Assembly: GCF_042186555.1 (NCBI RefSeq)
Contig: NC_133328.1
Coordinates: 497,205,106 to 497,269,105, forward strand
Length of the DNA stretch: 64,000 nucleotides
Reading direction: 5' to 3'
DNA from: Aquarana catesbeiana
Lineage: Eukaryota; Chordata; Amphibia; Anura; Ranidae
Under the pieces are notes generated by a model that worked only from the letters and a program-made list of their open reading frames with translations, was not told the origin of the DNA and made no database searches. Both the position numbers and the translations under genes were made by a program. Positions 11,014 to 22,767 of this stretch are shown here, piece after piece; within the stretch, counting starts at the first letter, position 1; each line of letters begins with the position of its first letter.

Positions 11014-11683
11014 TACATGTTCTTAGGTTGGTTTTCATTCAAACGAACATATTCTCATTTGCAGTTTATTATTAATAGTAGCACTAATATCAATAATAAT
11101 AATAATAACAGCCTGCAAATGTAGACTACTATGGTCATACAACATTATTTTGAGAGGGGGAGGGGCTGAAGAGACACACATAGGGGGTAATTAATTAAGA
11201 CTATGGCAGCTGTTATCTTGGGCTTCAGTTGTGATCTCCAGCTGATGCTGGTCCAAGTGTCTGTGCTGAAATGTAATGTGTTGCCCACACAGGGACTAAC
11301 AGAATGGAAATATATTTTTTTTTCTATCTGTAATGAGCTTCCTACAATGCATTTTGTCAAATTGGATAATTAGCCCATGACCCCTTTATTCTATAGAATG
11401 CAGCTGCTACTATAAAATGAGAAGTGTGCACATTGTCTGTAGAACACAGCATCCAATAAAACTATCCCATTGGCAGAAAAGGTATTCACCTCGTCTCGTT
11501 ATTGTTCGTTCTTTAGTTTGATGTAGGTAAAGTGAATGCCGGACTTAGAAGAACTATATCTATCTTATTTGTCTGTGCAAAAATCTTTTACGTTCTTATG
11601 ACTTTCAGAAGCTATTTATTAAAGTAGAAGTCCACCGTCTGTAAAGAACATACTTGAAATCACACTGTGATATAAATACATTT
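11014..11683. other. Intronic DNA, nothing recognised
   Basis: It contains only short simple repeats (AAT)n near 11090. Confidence 0.4.
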
Positions 11684-11686
11684 TTA

Positions 11687-12493
11687 GGCCTCCTGCACAC
11701 TGGACATTTTTACAGCTGCTGTTTTTGGCATCAGGCATTTTTTTCTGCAGCTAATAAACTCCCCAGCATGTGATCCTATGCGTTTTTTTGGCAGGGGCGT
11801 TTTCAGGCTGGGAAAAACCCCCCAGAACTACTGCATTCGAAGAGGCTTTTTTCAGCTGTACAAATACTCTAATGCCCTGTACACACGACCAGTTTTCCCG
11901 TCAGAATAAACTCTGAGCTGTCTTGCATACACACGGTCGCACCAAATTCCGACCGTCCAGAACGCGGGACTTACAACACGTAGGACGGGACTAGAAAACG
12001 GAAGTTCAATAGCCAGTAGCCAATAGCTTCTGTCTCGTACTTGCTTCAGAGTATGCGTCATTTTTGGTACGTCGGAACAGCATACAGACAAGCGGTTTTC
12101 CTGATAGGAATTGGTTCCGTCGGAAAAATTTAGAACATGTTCTATTTCTAGGTCCATCAGAATTTTCGACGTAAAAAGTCCGATGGGGCCTACACACGAT
12201 CGGAATACGATGAAAAGCTCCCGTTGGACTTTTTCTGTCGGACATTCCGCTCGTGTGTACACAGCATAATGCTGAAACATGCAGTAAAACTTCGCTATCC
12301 GGCATTTATGATTGATTTTGAGACTCAAGCATTGTGGGAAATTGGGAGTTAAAAAAAAAAAAATAGCAGAGAGGTGTTTTCTTGCTAAAAACGCTAACAA
12401 GGCATAACACTAAAAAGCAATAAGCGGCAAAACTCACGTTTTTAAAGCGACAATGCTACTGGCGTTTTTGGAACATCCAGTGTGCATAAGGCC
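11687..12493. mobile_element. Outer MITE with TTA target duplication
   Basis: TTA lies at 11684-11686 and 12494-12496. Inverted ends are GGCCTCCTGCACACTGGA on the left and GGCCTTATGCACACTGGA in complement on the right, and both arms carry GCGTTTTT-type blocks. It is interrupted at 11873-12266 by Harbinger-like copy B. The 182-codon minus frame across it is an artefact of the repeats. Confidence 0.8.
11873..12266. mobile_element. Harbinger-like MITE, copy B
   Basis: TAA lies immediately on both sides (11870-11872, 12267-12269). Termini are TGCCCTGTACACACGA and, in complement, TGCTGTGTACACACGA. The interior ATAGCCAGTAGCCAATAGCT is shared with copy A. 394 bp, no coding. TWA target duplications are characteristic of PIF/Harbinger. 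Confidence 0.85.
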
Positions 12494-12499
12494 TTAAGT

Positions 12500-12660
12500 G
12501 TAATAGGCCAACTAGACCACCAAATAAAAAATGCCTAGGAGCCCAACGTCTTTATTGTTCAACTGGTTACAACAAGAGGGACAAAGGGCATCCAACGCGC
12601 TTCAGGGTCCATACAATCTCCCTTCATCAAGGCTGGAGGAAAAGTTTAAAATGGCACACT
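12500..12660 (-). repeat. Penelope-like pLTR fragment
   Basis: On the minus strand a hammerhead-like motif (12590-12640) is followed by GTTGGATGCCC and, about 40 bases on, by GAACAATAAAGACG. This is the same order as at 7782-7900 and 22650-22810. No protein part is present. Confidence 0.5.
12590..12640 (-). ncRNA. Hammerhead-ribozyme-like motif (degenerate)
   Basis: Minus strand: CCTTGATGAAGGG, a loop of about 12, then CCCTGAAGCGCGTTGG. AGGG/CCCT can form stem II. The core boxes are TTGATGA (for CTGATGA) and GAAG (for GAAA), so two core positions are changed and activity is unlikely. Confidence 0.45.
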
Positions 12661-14461
12661 CGCAAAAATGATGTTAAAGAAGAATTGCTACTAAAAAATA
12701 CAAATGCATAAAATAAAAATAGATAAATAATAAAATAAAACTAAAATTAAACCTTCAATAATAAATAAATTATTAGGTTTATTTATTTACATTTTCAGTG
12801 CTCAGTGCTTCTAAGTTTCAGAGTCCTACATTTGCTGCTGTCCAAATAGAAATTTAAGGCTTCAAACACATGGCTGTACAGGGGCCATAGAGTACACAGA
12901 GCCTGCATGATTACACTCCGGAGACCTGCAGCCTGATATATAGCAGTCCATTGAAGTGCTTTTGAAGAGGTTGTTATATGCTGTACAGTGCCAGGAAGTT
13001 GTGACTTGCGCACTGATTTATACCTTGAACCAAGGTAGTGTGCATTCAGAGCTTACAAGTCGGTGCACATACAGATGCTTTACACAACCCTGCTGCACTT
13101 CTACATACCGCCACCTCTTCTAATGCATCTCAATGAGCAGCTGTACGAAGCGGGAGTCATTGCATAGGCTCTGCGCATTGTACATCTTCTGTATGGTCAT
13201 ATGCATAAGGCCTAAAGCAATTTTTGCTTTGATAAGAAACCACTTCTTTCCATAACCAGGATAAAGCTTGATATACTATGCCATTCTGTGTTTTAATTGC
13301 TACAACATTTGACATTGTCTGCACTGCAAGCTCAGAGAATGAGCATTAAAAGGAAACAATATAAATCCCTTCTTGTTTTCTGCATACTACACTGGACTCA
13401 ATTAGGAAATATACAGTTTTAACAAGGTTCTTCAGTGTTATCTTGTACCAAAATATTGGCTCTTCGCTTTATCTCCCATAGAGATTTGTGTTTGAAATGT
13501 CGATAAAATGTTATTTTTAATAAGAACAGAACTTTGCAGAACTCTGCAGATTAGTCCGTTAGAATCCTTGCAATATTTTTTTTCTCTACTTGAGAAAAAA
13601 TACTATACAATTCCTAATGTTTTTGCTGGTTTGACAGCTAATTTATTTAAAACTGATATTGCATACAGTAAGTTGAAAGTCCATCTAGAATCACATCTGT
13701 AACTTAGAACACACTCAGTGTATCATTTTAACAATTTACATGTCTTTGGAAGCATGTCTAAACTGCTAATGTGTCTTTTAAGTAATATTTGTATCTTTAT
13801 AGTTCACTTAATTCCCTTGGATCCTACATTTGAGTCTCTAGGAGGCATTTAAGGGGCGTTAGCCTATGGAGCGACGGATGTCAGCAGAGACATGTCCGCT
13901 GACATCCAACACAGTCGGCTGAAAGCAGATGGATGGCCCTATGTCCAGGTCCGTCGCTGGCGGATCGGATCAGGTGAGATCTGATGAAAACGGACACGCT
14001 GTCTGTTTTCATCCGATCCCTCCATAGGCAGCAGCGACGCCTGACAAGCCCCTCCCCGCTCAGTGAGTAGAGAGGGACCTATCATCTGCCGGCTCAGCGG
14101 AGATCAACGGACTGATCTCCTGCTGAGCCGGCGGACCGAGGTGGGCTCCGTGGAAACGGAGGCAGCCAGGAACTCTAGGGTTCTTCCAGAGGTTGCTAGG
14201 GGTTCCTTGAGCAATGAGCAATTTCTGCCTCTCAGGTATGTTCTCACTGACACCGTTGATCTTTTTCACTATCTTTAAAGGGGTAATTCTTCCCAATGAC
14301 CACAAGTGTAAGGGACATTTTTCCTATTGACCATCACACTAACATATCATGAGTTGTAGATATAGTCATTTTCAGCAGGCGTTCCCTAAGACCAGAAAGT
14401 TATTTCAAGGGTTCCTCTGTGTTGAAAGGTTGAGAGAGGCTGTATTATAGCTTGCTAATTT
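12660..14461. other. Intronic DNA; one GC-rich hairpin
   Basis: Mostly AT-rich without recognisable features. About 13965-14025 is a hairpin: CGGATCGGATCAGG... with ATCTGATGAAAACGGACA paired to TGTCTGTTTTCATCCGAT. It is probably the core of a MITE spanning about 13850-14060. Confidence 0.4.
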
Positions 14462-14464
14462 TTA

Positions 14465-14698
14465 GGTTAGATTCACACTTAAACAGGTGCAGGACTGCGT
14501 GTAAATCGCTAGCTTTCCTGCATCCGCAGCACAAATGCCCTGCTGTTAGCAGGCGCACAGGGCATCCCCACGGATTGGAGACCCGAAGTGCATTTTTCCA
14601 TGCTGGGAAACACAAAGCACTATTTCCCTGCATCTCCACAGGTACAGTAGCCCATGCGAACGTGACCACAAAGAAATTGCAATAGTGTGAAACTAGCC
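14465..14698. mobile_element. MITE with TTA target duplication
   Basis: TTA lies at 14462-14464 and 14699-14701. Ends are GGTTAGATTCACACT and, in complement, GGCTAGTTTCACACTAT. 234 bp, non-coding, Harbinger-type by target size. Confidence 0.72.
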
Positions 14699-14941
14699 TT
14701 AGATGTGGCGGCTTTATTTTTTAATGCTTTGCATTTCCTGTCTTTTTACCTGCTCCACCTGCCAGCAACACACTTCCTGTCCTAGGGTGGCTACATTCAC
14801 TCCTCCACTATTTGCAGAGGAGCAGCATAGCCTCTCTTGAACAGCAGCATTGTCAACCTGTGAAGAGGGTAATGGTAAATGTCAGGTAAAACAACATTGA
14901 CAGCAATGGCAGTCACTACATTTCTGTCATGGCAGCCTTAA

Positions 14942-15825
14942 CCTCTTCAGTACTGAACACTTTCACCCCCTTCCTCCCCAGGCCAATTTTCATCTTTCAG
15001 TGCTGTCACACTTTGACAATTGAGCAGTCATGCAAAAATGTACCCATATTAAATTTGTATAATTTTTTTCACACAAATAGAGCTTTCTTTTGGTGGTATT
15101 TAATCACCGCTGGGGTTTTTTTAATTTTTTGCTAAGCAGATGAAAAAAAGACTGCACATTTTGAAATAAAATGTTTTTCTTAGTTTGTTATAAAATATTG
15201 CAAATGAGTAATTTTTCTTCTTCACTGATGTATGCTGATGAGGCTGTACTGATGTGCACTGATGAGGCTGTACTGATGGGCACTGATGAGGCTGCACTAA
15301 TGGGCACTGAGGAGGCTGCACTGATGGGCACTGAGGAGGCTGCACTGATGGGCACTGATGAGGCTGCACTGATGGGCACTGATGAGGCTGCACTGATGGG
15401 CACTGATGAGGCTGCACTGATGGGCACTGATGAGGCTGCACTGATGGGCACTGATGAGGCTGCACTGATGGGCACTGATGAGGCTGCACTGATGGGCACT
15501 GATGAGGCGGCACTGATGGGCACTGATGAGGCGGCACTGATGCACACTGATGAGGCGGCACTGATAAGTACCCTGATTATCAGTGTAAATGTACTGACAG
15601 TCTTGCCGGTTAACGGCTCTCCTTCTGTCTCACACAGACACAGCGTGGTAGGAAAGAACTACCGAAAACCAGCAAGTCTGTTTACATGTGACCAGCTGTG
15701 AACAGACAAAGCTGATCACATGATAAAGGGCTGCTGTGATTGGCCCTTTACTGCGATCTGTGATCAGCTACTGTATGTTCGAAAGACACAGTGGTCACAG
15801 AGCGCTCCAGATGCTTGTGCAAAGT
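14942..15825. repeat. TTAA-family repeat carrying a minisatellite
   Basis: It starts after TTAA (14938-14941) with CCTCTTCAG and shares CACAAATAGAGCTTTC with the long TTAA family. It includes the 24-bp tandem array and then GATCAGCT/GTGATCA blocks also seen at 35300. It abuts TTAA at 15826-15829, but the tips are not clear inverted repeats. Confidence 0.5.
15222..15565 (+). repeat. 24-bp minisatellite, about 14 copies
   Basis: The unit is CTGATGGGCACTGATGAGGCTGCA (24 bases counted; CTGATGGGCA then CTGATGAGGCTGCA), almost perfect in the middle and decayed at both ends. Because 24 is a multiple of three and the unit lacks stops, several frames stay open; none is a gene. A looser relative occurs at about 35500-35680 (CAGTGCCCACCAGTGC). 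Confidence 0.95.
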
Positions 15826-15829
15826 TTAA

Positions 15830-16626
15830 AGTGCAACTAAAAGCAAAACTTTTATTTATTTTCGTTTTGGATAGAGTGAAGATGGATTAGAACACCTGTC
15901 AGTTTTTATTGCTGTCTGTGCCCCCGTTGGGGAGATTCACCCTCTTTTTGTTCTGTTTACCATTATTATTGACCCTGGGTTCACACTAGTGCGATGCGGG
16001 AGCTAGCACGATTCCAGCGCCGGTTCCCGCATCGTTCCTCTCCCGTAGGCAGTTCACTCTGCCTTCTGCCAACTGCTGTTAATGACATTCCCAGTTTAGT
16101 TCACAGATCGCAGTGTGAACTCGCACAGGATTCGGATTGCATAGTTGACAACACCCATGTGATCAGATTCTAGTGCAGGGAAAAACAAGTCCCTGCACTA
16201 TTTTCTGTGCGAATCCAATGCGAGTTCAGCCATACAACTTTATGGCTGAACTCACATTGCTCAGAGATCGCATGTGATTGGCACCTGCAGTGCGGGTGCC
16301 AATCACATGCGATCTCTGAGATTGCACGAGTGTGAACCCAGGCTGAAGGTGAAAGAAAAAGAAAATCACAAATTTTGGGTTGTCTCCAGAAAAGTTAGAG
16401 TTGAAATCTTCCAATGGAGACACTAGTTCTGGTGACTTGGGGGTCCTCTAGGCATTCCCTTAATTTGCAGTAATTTCCCCTCACGTCCTGTTTTGGCTAT
16501 GGGACAGGAAGTGAAGGGAAATCTCCCCAATGGGACACAGATAGCTAAAAATAAACTGACAGGAGTTATGATCTTCCCTTACTCTATCCATAATGAAAAA
16601 AAAAAAGTTTTGCCTATAGTTCTGCT
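15830..16626. mobile_element. TTAA-flanked MITE with nested insertion
   Basis: TTAA lies at 15826-15829 and 16627-16630. Ends are AGTGCAACTAAAAGCAAAAC and, in complement, AGCAGAACTATAGGCAAAAC, with GATAGAGTGAAG/CTTACTCTATCC further in. Another inverted-repeat element sits at 15974-16343. A relative is at 31985-32395. Confidence 0.75.
15974..16343. mobile_element. Inverted-repeat MITE nested in 15830-16626
   Basis: Ends are CCTGGGTTCACACTAGTGCG and, in complement, CCTGGGTTCACACTCGTGCA. It contains a strong hairpin, GGCACCTGCAGTGC/GCGGGTGCC, near 16280-16305 within the longer palindrome GAGATCGCATGTGATTGGCA. Target duplication is not certain. Confidence 0.65.
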
Positions 16627-16796
16627 TTAATAAGAGTGAAACTAACCCAACTGAGAAAAAAAAAAACAGACCATTTTATAGAATGGCTAATACAGTCAAC
16701 TATTGTGATCTGAGCCGTATACTTTCAAAAGATCATTTCTGAGATGGTGAAATTCATTCACAGGGCATCAAAATGATTTCATATTATAGATTTAAA

Positions 16797-17345
16797 TAAG
16801 AAGGGATGTGGCGCTAACTAAAATAAACAAAATATAGATGAATGATAATTAATAACAACACACTAACTGTCGGCCACTGACAGGAATGTGCTGCAACAAC
16901 AAGTGTGAAAGCACCAAGTGTAACAGATCTTCATTATAGCATATGTGCTAATAATATAAAGTGCAACAAAAGTTCATAAAGTGCAAATCAATTCCACAGA
17001 GTGTAACAATAACTCTAATAAAATCCAATAATCTCATAAAGTGTATAACTCGTTCATAAAGTGCAAATGGATTACACAGATGAGATAAAGCTCTAATGAC
17101 GTCCAATTAACTCATAAAGTGCATGTAAAATAAGGTGCAATGTCCACTTTAATGAGAAGGGAGCAAATCTCCATATAGCAGTTCATACATAGGAAAAGTG
17201 CATGAGCAATATAATCGATCGGTGTCCACTTCATCCAGTAGCTATCACCATCCGAAGTGCGCCACTCGTTTCCCCAGCCTCTCACCTCAAATGAAGACTC
17301 CTACGGGTCAAATCGAGCTTTGATAAGAAGTAGAAGCAGAAAGCA
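16797..17345. repeat. Copy of the GTGGCGCTAACTAAA family
   Basis: The left part (GGATGTGGCGCTAACTAAA) matches 20190-20215. The right part (GTGCGCCACTCGTTTCCCC, CCTCTCACCTCAAATGAAGA) matches 22451-22505. It is a sibling of the insertion at 20082-23239, without its internal cargo. It contains repeated CATAAAGTGCAAAT units. Confidence 0.65.
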
Positions 17346-17348
17346 AGC

Positions 17349-17462
<114 letters not shown>

Positions 17463-17717
17463 TCGATCTATCTAATATATATATAAAAAAAAATATGATT
17501 TTCTCATAACTGTATGTGGTAATTGCCTGTAATGAGAGTATTCAGTATATGAATTCTTTATTTTATTTCACATTCTATTATTTATACTTTCTCCACATTT
17601 ACATGTATACCAAGCTATCCAGCAAAAGTGACCATTGCAGGCGTTCAAACATGCGCTAGCACAGGAGGTTAGTCATCCCGGCACCAAGGCACACCATGCC
17701 AAGAATGTACCTTTTAA

Positions 17718-18215
17718 AGTGTTACTAAACCCACAACAGTAAAATCAGTCTGTGTATGCAGTAAAGCATGCTTGTTATACTCACTGTGGAACCTAAGGGG
17801 TTAATCCTGCATATTGTGTAAAAAGACTGTTTACTCCTGTCTTCTTTGATCCTCCCCTTTTTCCCTAGTCCTCAATCCACTTCCTGATAGAACAGAGCCT
17901 TGGGGGCACTCTGCACATGCGCAGTTTGGTGTGTATTGCTAGAGAGTTGTTGTTTTTTTTTCTTGGTAGGGTACATGTGATCAACACAGGGCCAATCAGC
18001 ACTGTCCAGACAGAGGGTCATGAGTCATGCAGCCTGATAGGACAGTCAGAGCAGAATGATAGTTCCTCCTACAAGCTTTAACAGTTACTGCTATATACTG
18101 CTGATGAGAGAAGGTATTTAGCAGTTTATATTTACCAAACCAAATGCATTTCCATGTTCTGTGTACTGTAAGAGACCAGATATAGTGAATGTAAGGTCTG
18201 GGGTTTAGTAACACT
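17718..18215. mobile_element. TTAA-type MITE, AGTGTTACTAAACC family copy 1
   Basis: TTAA lies at 17714-17717 on the left and TTAC (one change) on the right. Ends are AGTGTTACTAAACCC and, in complement, AGTGTTACTAAACCCC. 498 bp, homologous over most of its length to 58240-58737. Confidence 0.75.
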
Positions 18216-18844
18216 TTACAGTACATTCGTACAGTATAGTACATTCTAAAGGCTGTGAATAGGCAGGTAAGTTTGTGGTATTGCAGAAAAGATATAGCAT
18301 GTCTCTTCTGCAATAAAGATCCTGTTCCCAACTTTTGTGCTTTACACTCTAATGGTAGGTACAGACTGAATCACATATGTATTATTTTGCCCATAGTTCC
18401 ACTTTCACATCAGTGTCAGTACAAAGAACATTTCAATTTTTCTTCAACTAGACAGAGCTGTTCATAAAACTTTAAGTGCTCTCATTGAGGTTAGAATTTG
18501 TCTGTCATTTGGCCCTTATTCTGTTCTGGTCTCATAAGTGCAAATCTCTTACTGACTTAGCACAATTGCAGGAGTCTGGTAACTGCTATTACTAGAATGG
18601 GAAGTTTCCACGTAATGAGACATTTTATGCTGTAAATTCTATAGAGCAAGCTGTGCGGGCTTCTGGAGTAGAAATTACATGCAGTAATATATTACTGTCG
18701 TGGTAATTGCTAGCATTGTAAGATTGTTTGCCCTTTTCTGAGCGTAATAACAATGGCAAGAAATAATGGCAGCCAATCAAAAGCTTATAGTGTTGAATGT
18801 AAGGACTATTGCTTGTCTAACTTGCTGTGTCTGTTTCCACACAG

Positions 18845-19058
18845 TGCACCTAGTAGATATATGGAACGTTATAGAAGCCCTTCGGGAAAACTCGTTAAAC
18901 AACCTTGACCCCAACGTGGAGCTGAATGTGGCACGGTTGGAAGCTGTGTTATCAACGATATTTTACCAACTCAATAAGAGAATGCCGACCACTCACCAAA
19001 TCAGCGTGGAACAGTCAATCAGCCTGTTGTTAAATTTTCTGTTGGCTGCTTATGATCC
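18845..19058 (+). CDS. DTNA: Alpha-dystrobrevin exon, EF-hand region part 1
   Basis: This 214-nt internal exon is preceded by TCTGTTTCCACACAG and followed by GTAAGTG. It begins with the last two bases of a codon and reads [20 protein letters not shown], then [20 protein letters not shown], then [20 protein letters not shown] and [11 protein letters not shown]. This is the first EF-hand-like segment of dystrobrevin, a cytoplasmic scaffold of the dystrophin-associated complex. EALRENxLNNLDPN favours the alpha over the beta paralogue. It ends in phase 2 (CC of Pro), completed by the next exon's first base. The exon before it is not in the upstream 18.8 kb as far as I can read. No lesion is seen, so this is a living gene. 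Confidence 0.95.
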
Positions 19059-19303
19059 GTAAGTGTGTGTTCAAGTGTTTGTATTGCATCTGTGGGTTTT
19101 TTATAAATGGACACATTATCCTGTCAAAAATGCTTGCTTGTAAGAAGGTACATGTTGTTATGGTGGCGTCTACTGTATCTACACCATAAACACCATTATG
19201 TTTTACTCTGAATTCTGTGCAGTTTGTTGTGAGCGGTCTGTTATAAATTTCCTCACCGTGGACCTAAGGTGAATAATTCAGCCTTCACCCATTCAACTGA
19301 AAA

Positions 19304-20081
19304 ATGCTAAATCCGGTGATTTCCACCATCAAGTCGCCTTTGTGCCCTGTCTTAGGCAATCCCAACTTTCCCTCAGGACTTAGTGGAGGCCCATTCCAAA
19401 ACCTGCTTGATGCTGGCCTCTTCCAAGTGTCACATTTCCTCACGTCAGACAGCTGGCCCTCAATCTCGTCCTTGATGCAACCGGATGGACGATTCGCCTT
19501 AAATTTTTGGAAGGTGCTTCAACTTCACCACTTTCTCCGTTCACTGCAGTGTACAGGTGTTCTTCATCTCCATTTGAGTCTCATTGCATGGAGAGCAGTA
19601 CTCTTCCCTGCACCCTCTCCACGATGTATTCCCTATTGTTTATCCCCACCCGAAGACTTCAGGTTGCCCTACCTCACTAAATGGGAAAAGAGACTTGGGA
19701 TGGACATTCACCCCTGATCAAGATAGTCAAATCATCCAGCTTGCCCTTAAATCTTCCGTGTGCACACGCATTCTGGAATGCAACTATAAGTTGCTTACCA
19801 GATAGTATCATACCCCATCAGTCTTAAGCCACTTCTTCCCGGCGGCTTTGGACTGTTCCTGGACATGCCGGAGAGGACGGGGGACACTCTTGCACATATT
19901 TTTGGTGTGCCCGGGCTTGGGCACCTTCTGGAGGGAAAAACGCAGACTTATACAACAGTTTACAGACTTTCCGTTCCAGAGGACCCAGCCTTCTTTCTGC
20001 TTCATTGCTCTGACATTCCTATTACAATTTATAGAAAGTTGGTACTGCACCATCTACTTAACGCAACCAAAAATTGCATTG
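19304..20081 (+). pseudogene. L1-type ORF2 C-terminal domain, broken
   Basis: The first frame reads LCPVLGNPNFPSGLSGGPF, FQNLLDAGLFQVSHFL and LPYLTKWEKRLGMDI. After shifts come LECNYKLLTR and a Cys/His region (SWTCRRGRGTLLHIFLVCPG) and GTFWREKRRLIQQF. This matches the region after the RT domain in L1/Tx1 ORF2, including the degenerate Cys-rich knuckle. The C-terminus continues at 23254 with DRKILTLPLFKCGSERSRTF. It has several stops and frameshifts and is not functional. Confidence 0.78.
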
Positions 20082-20694
20082 AAATGGGGGAACTAATGCG
20101 CAAAACCAAACTGTATAGAATAAGATATAAAAAGATGGGAGAAGCTGCCAACATATAAAAGTGTTCCCACACAGATAAAATATACGAACAAGTGAAGTAT
20201 GTGGCGCTAACTAAAGGGCAGAAATGAATCAATAAGTATATAAATACTAAACAGAACTGCTCACACACCTGACACGTAAGCGTGTAGAACAGAATAGGCA
20301 AGTGCGAGTGAAAATAAAAATAACAAATCTTCTCTACTCTTCTCTAGATCACTGGTAAAGTGCATCAATGCCACAGATTCCAAACAGCAATCTAAAATAG
20401 CATCCAGTTTGTATATAAGGTGCATCAAGTAAAAAAATATATATGACAATCCTAGTCTAATGATAAAATTACATACATAAAAAAAGAAATGTGAAAAATA
20501 AAAATTTCTGAATAAATCCACTGTTCTCCTTGAGTGTAAAAGGTGAAATTCAAAAAGCAAAGTCCAATAAGTGATAAACACTAATATGAATAAGTTCACA
20601 TATATAAATTCATGAATTAAATCCGTGGGCAGAAAAGAAAAAAAAATTGTGCAAAAACAACTTTCGAGCGATGTCAAATTCGTCCAATCACATA

Positions 20695-22437
20695 CAGTAG
20701 GTGACCGCGATATTGTGTCAATCTCGCCGCTGTTATTGGCGAGATTGACTCCTGCGAGCCCCGTCGTGGGAGCCAGCGCCGAGCTGGCTCGCTCATTGGG
20801 AAAGCAAAAATCTGTTTTTTCCTTTCCCAATGAGCGACAAGCATTGCTGACATTGAGGCACTGTGTTTGGTATGAATCATGAGGGGGAACTCCATGCCAA
20901 ATTTTAAATAGAAAACCGGCATGGGTTCCCCTCCAGGAGCATACCAGGCCCTTAGGTCTGGCATGGATTTTAAGGGGAACCCCCTACGCCAAAAAAAGGC
21001 GTGGGGGTCCCCCCAAAATCCATACCAGTCCCTTATCCGAGCATGCAGCCCGGCCGGTCAGGAAAGGGGGTGGGGACGAGCGAACGCCCCCCCCTCCTGA
21101 ACCGTACAAGGCTGCATGCCCTCAACATGGGGGGTGGGTGCTTTGTCAACATGGGGACAAGGGCCTCTTCCTGACAACCCTGGCCGTTGGTTGTCGGGGT
21201 CTGCGAGCGGGGGGCTTATCGGAATCCGGGAGCCCCCTTTAATAAGGGGGCCCCCAGATCTCGGCCCCCCACCCTATGTGAATGAATATGGGGTACCCTT
21301 TCACCTGGGGGAAAAAAAGTGTCAATAAAAAAAACACACTAGACCGGTTTTTAAAGTAATTTATTAGGCAGCTCCGGGGGTCTCTTCCGACTTCAGGGGT
21401 CTCTCCTGACTCCACTCTCTTCGGCTTCTTCTCCCGGTCTCCGGTTCTTCTGCCCGGGCTCCTCCGCTATCTTCTGCTCTTTTGCCGCTCTTTTGCTAGC
21501 GTTGGCCTGGTCTTCTCCGTCGTCTTCTTCCCTATTCTCTTCTTCCGATGTTGACACGACGCTCTCTCCCGCTGTAATGCCGTGTGCGCAGTGCGCAACA
21601 ACTTATATAGGCATGGGGCGTGGTCACCGGGTGATGTCACCCGGTGACCCTGCCCTTCTAATGACGTCACAGTCCCGGGGCATGATGGGACTGTGACGTC
21701 ATAAGGAGCGGGGTCACCGGGTGACATCACCCGGTGACCACGCCCCATGCCTATATAAGTCGTTGCGCACACGTCATTACAGCCGGAGAGAGTGTTGTGT
21801 CAACATCGGAAGAAGAGAATAGGGAAGAAGACGACGGAGAAGACCGGGCCAATGCTAGCAAAAGAGCGTCAAAAGAGCAGAAGATAACGGAGGAGCCCGG
21901 CAAAAGAACCTAATAAATTACTTTAAAAACCGGTCTAGTATGTTTTTTTTTTTATTGACACTTTTTTTCCCAAAGGTGAATGGGTAGGGGTACGATGTAC
22001 TCCATATTCATTCACATAGGGTGGAGGGGCTGGGATCTGGGGGCGCCCCCCCGCCCCAAAGCACCCACCCCCATGCGGCCTGGTACGGTTCAGGGGGGGG
22101 GGGGGCGCTCGCTCATCCCCACCCCCTTTCCTGACCGGCCAGGCTGCGTGCTCGGATAAGGGTCTGGTATGGATTTTGGGGGGGCCCCACACCGTTTTTT
22201 CAGCGTAGGGGGTTATCCTTAAAATCCATACCAGACCTAAGGGTCTGGTATGCTCTTGGAGGGGAACCCATGCCGTTTTTTTATTAGAGAGGGGTCATTG
22301 TCGCTTCTTTCTCATGCTCACTGCAATAGGAAAATGTGTTTTTCCTATTGCAGCAAGCGCGAGATGTACAGTACCCTGTCGCCGAGAACCAGCGCGATGG
22401 GATTGCGCTGGAAACACATTCTTGAGGGCAGGTACTG
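20695..22437. mobile_element. TA-flanked foldback element nested in the 20-23 kb insertion
   Basis: TA lies at 20693-20694 and 22438-22439. Ends are CAGTAGGTGACCGCG and, in complement, CAGTACCTGCCCTC. About 20885-22285 is a large palindrome: CTAGACCGGTTTTTAAAGTA at about 21340 pairs with TACTTTAAAAACCGGTCTAG at about 21920, centred near 21690 on GACTGTGACGTCAT/ATGACGTCACAGTC. A shorter relative is 28765-29591. The G/C runs are part of the repeat and there is no ORF of interest. Confidence 0.7.
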
Positions 22438-22767
22438 TATATAATATCCGTGGTGCGCCACACGATTCCCCCCAGCCTCTCACCTCAGATGAAGACCCCT
22501 ACAGGTCGAGTCAAGCCTTCAGTGTGGAAAACAGCAGATCCCAGCACAACGATCGATTTCCAACGATTGTCCCAACAATAGCAGATTTTTGGGGGTGACT
22601 CCAGGCTTAACCAAAGCGGTGAGGCCATGAAATAAAAGAGGGTGGCTCCATTGTGTAGTAATTCCCAAAAGTGTTTTATTAAAACAAAGAGTAACTTATA
22701 GTTTAAAATCAGCAGAGTACTTCCGGTCTCGGCCGCGACTGGAAGTGACGACACCTGGCTCTTCCCT

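Noticed and set aside
11852..12400. 182-codon minus-strand open frame
   Set aside because: It spans two nested MITEs and ends at their borders; no domain is recognisable.
15222..15565. Repeated CTGATGAG resembling the hammerhead core box
   Set aside because: No GAAA box or pairing stems accompany it; the match is only the repeat unit.
15121..15701. Overlapping open frames of 82-176 codons with repetitive peptides
   Set aside because: They arise from a 24-bp tandem repeat that lacks stops in several frames on both strands; there is no start context, splice context or domain.
16801..17200. Short repeated CATAAAGTGCAA units, considered as a CRISPR-like array
   Set aside because: Irregular spacing and degenerate units in a vertebrate retroelement-type repeat; not a CRISPR array.
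20261..20830. 189-codon minus-strand open frame
   Set aside because: It lies in the inverted-arm insertion and crosses into the nested TA-flanked element; the peptide is low-complexity hydrophobic with no domain.
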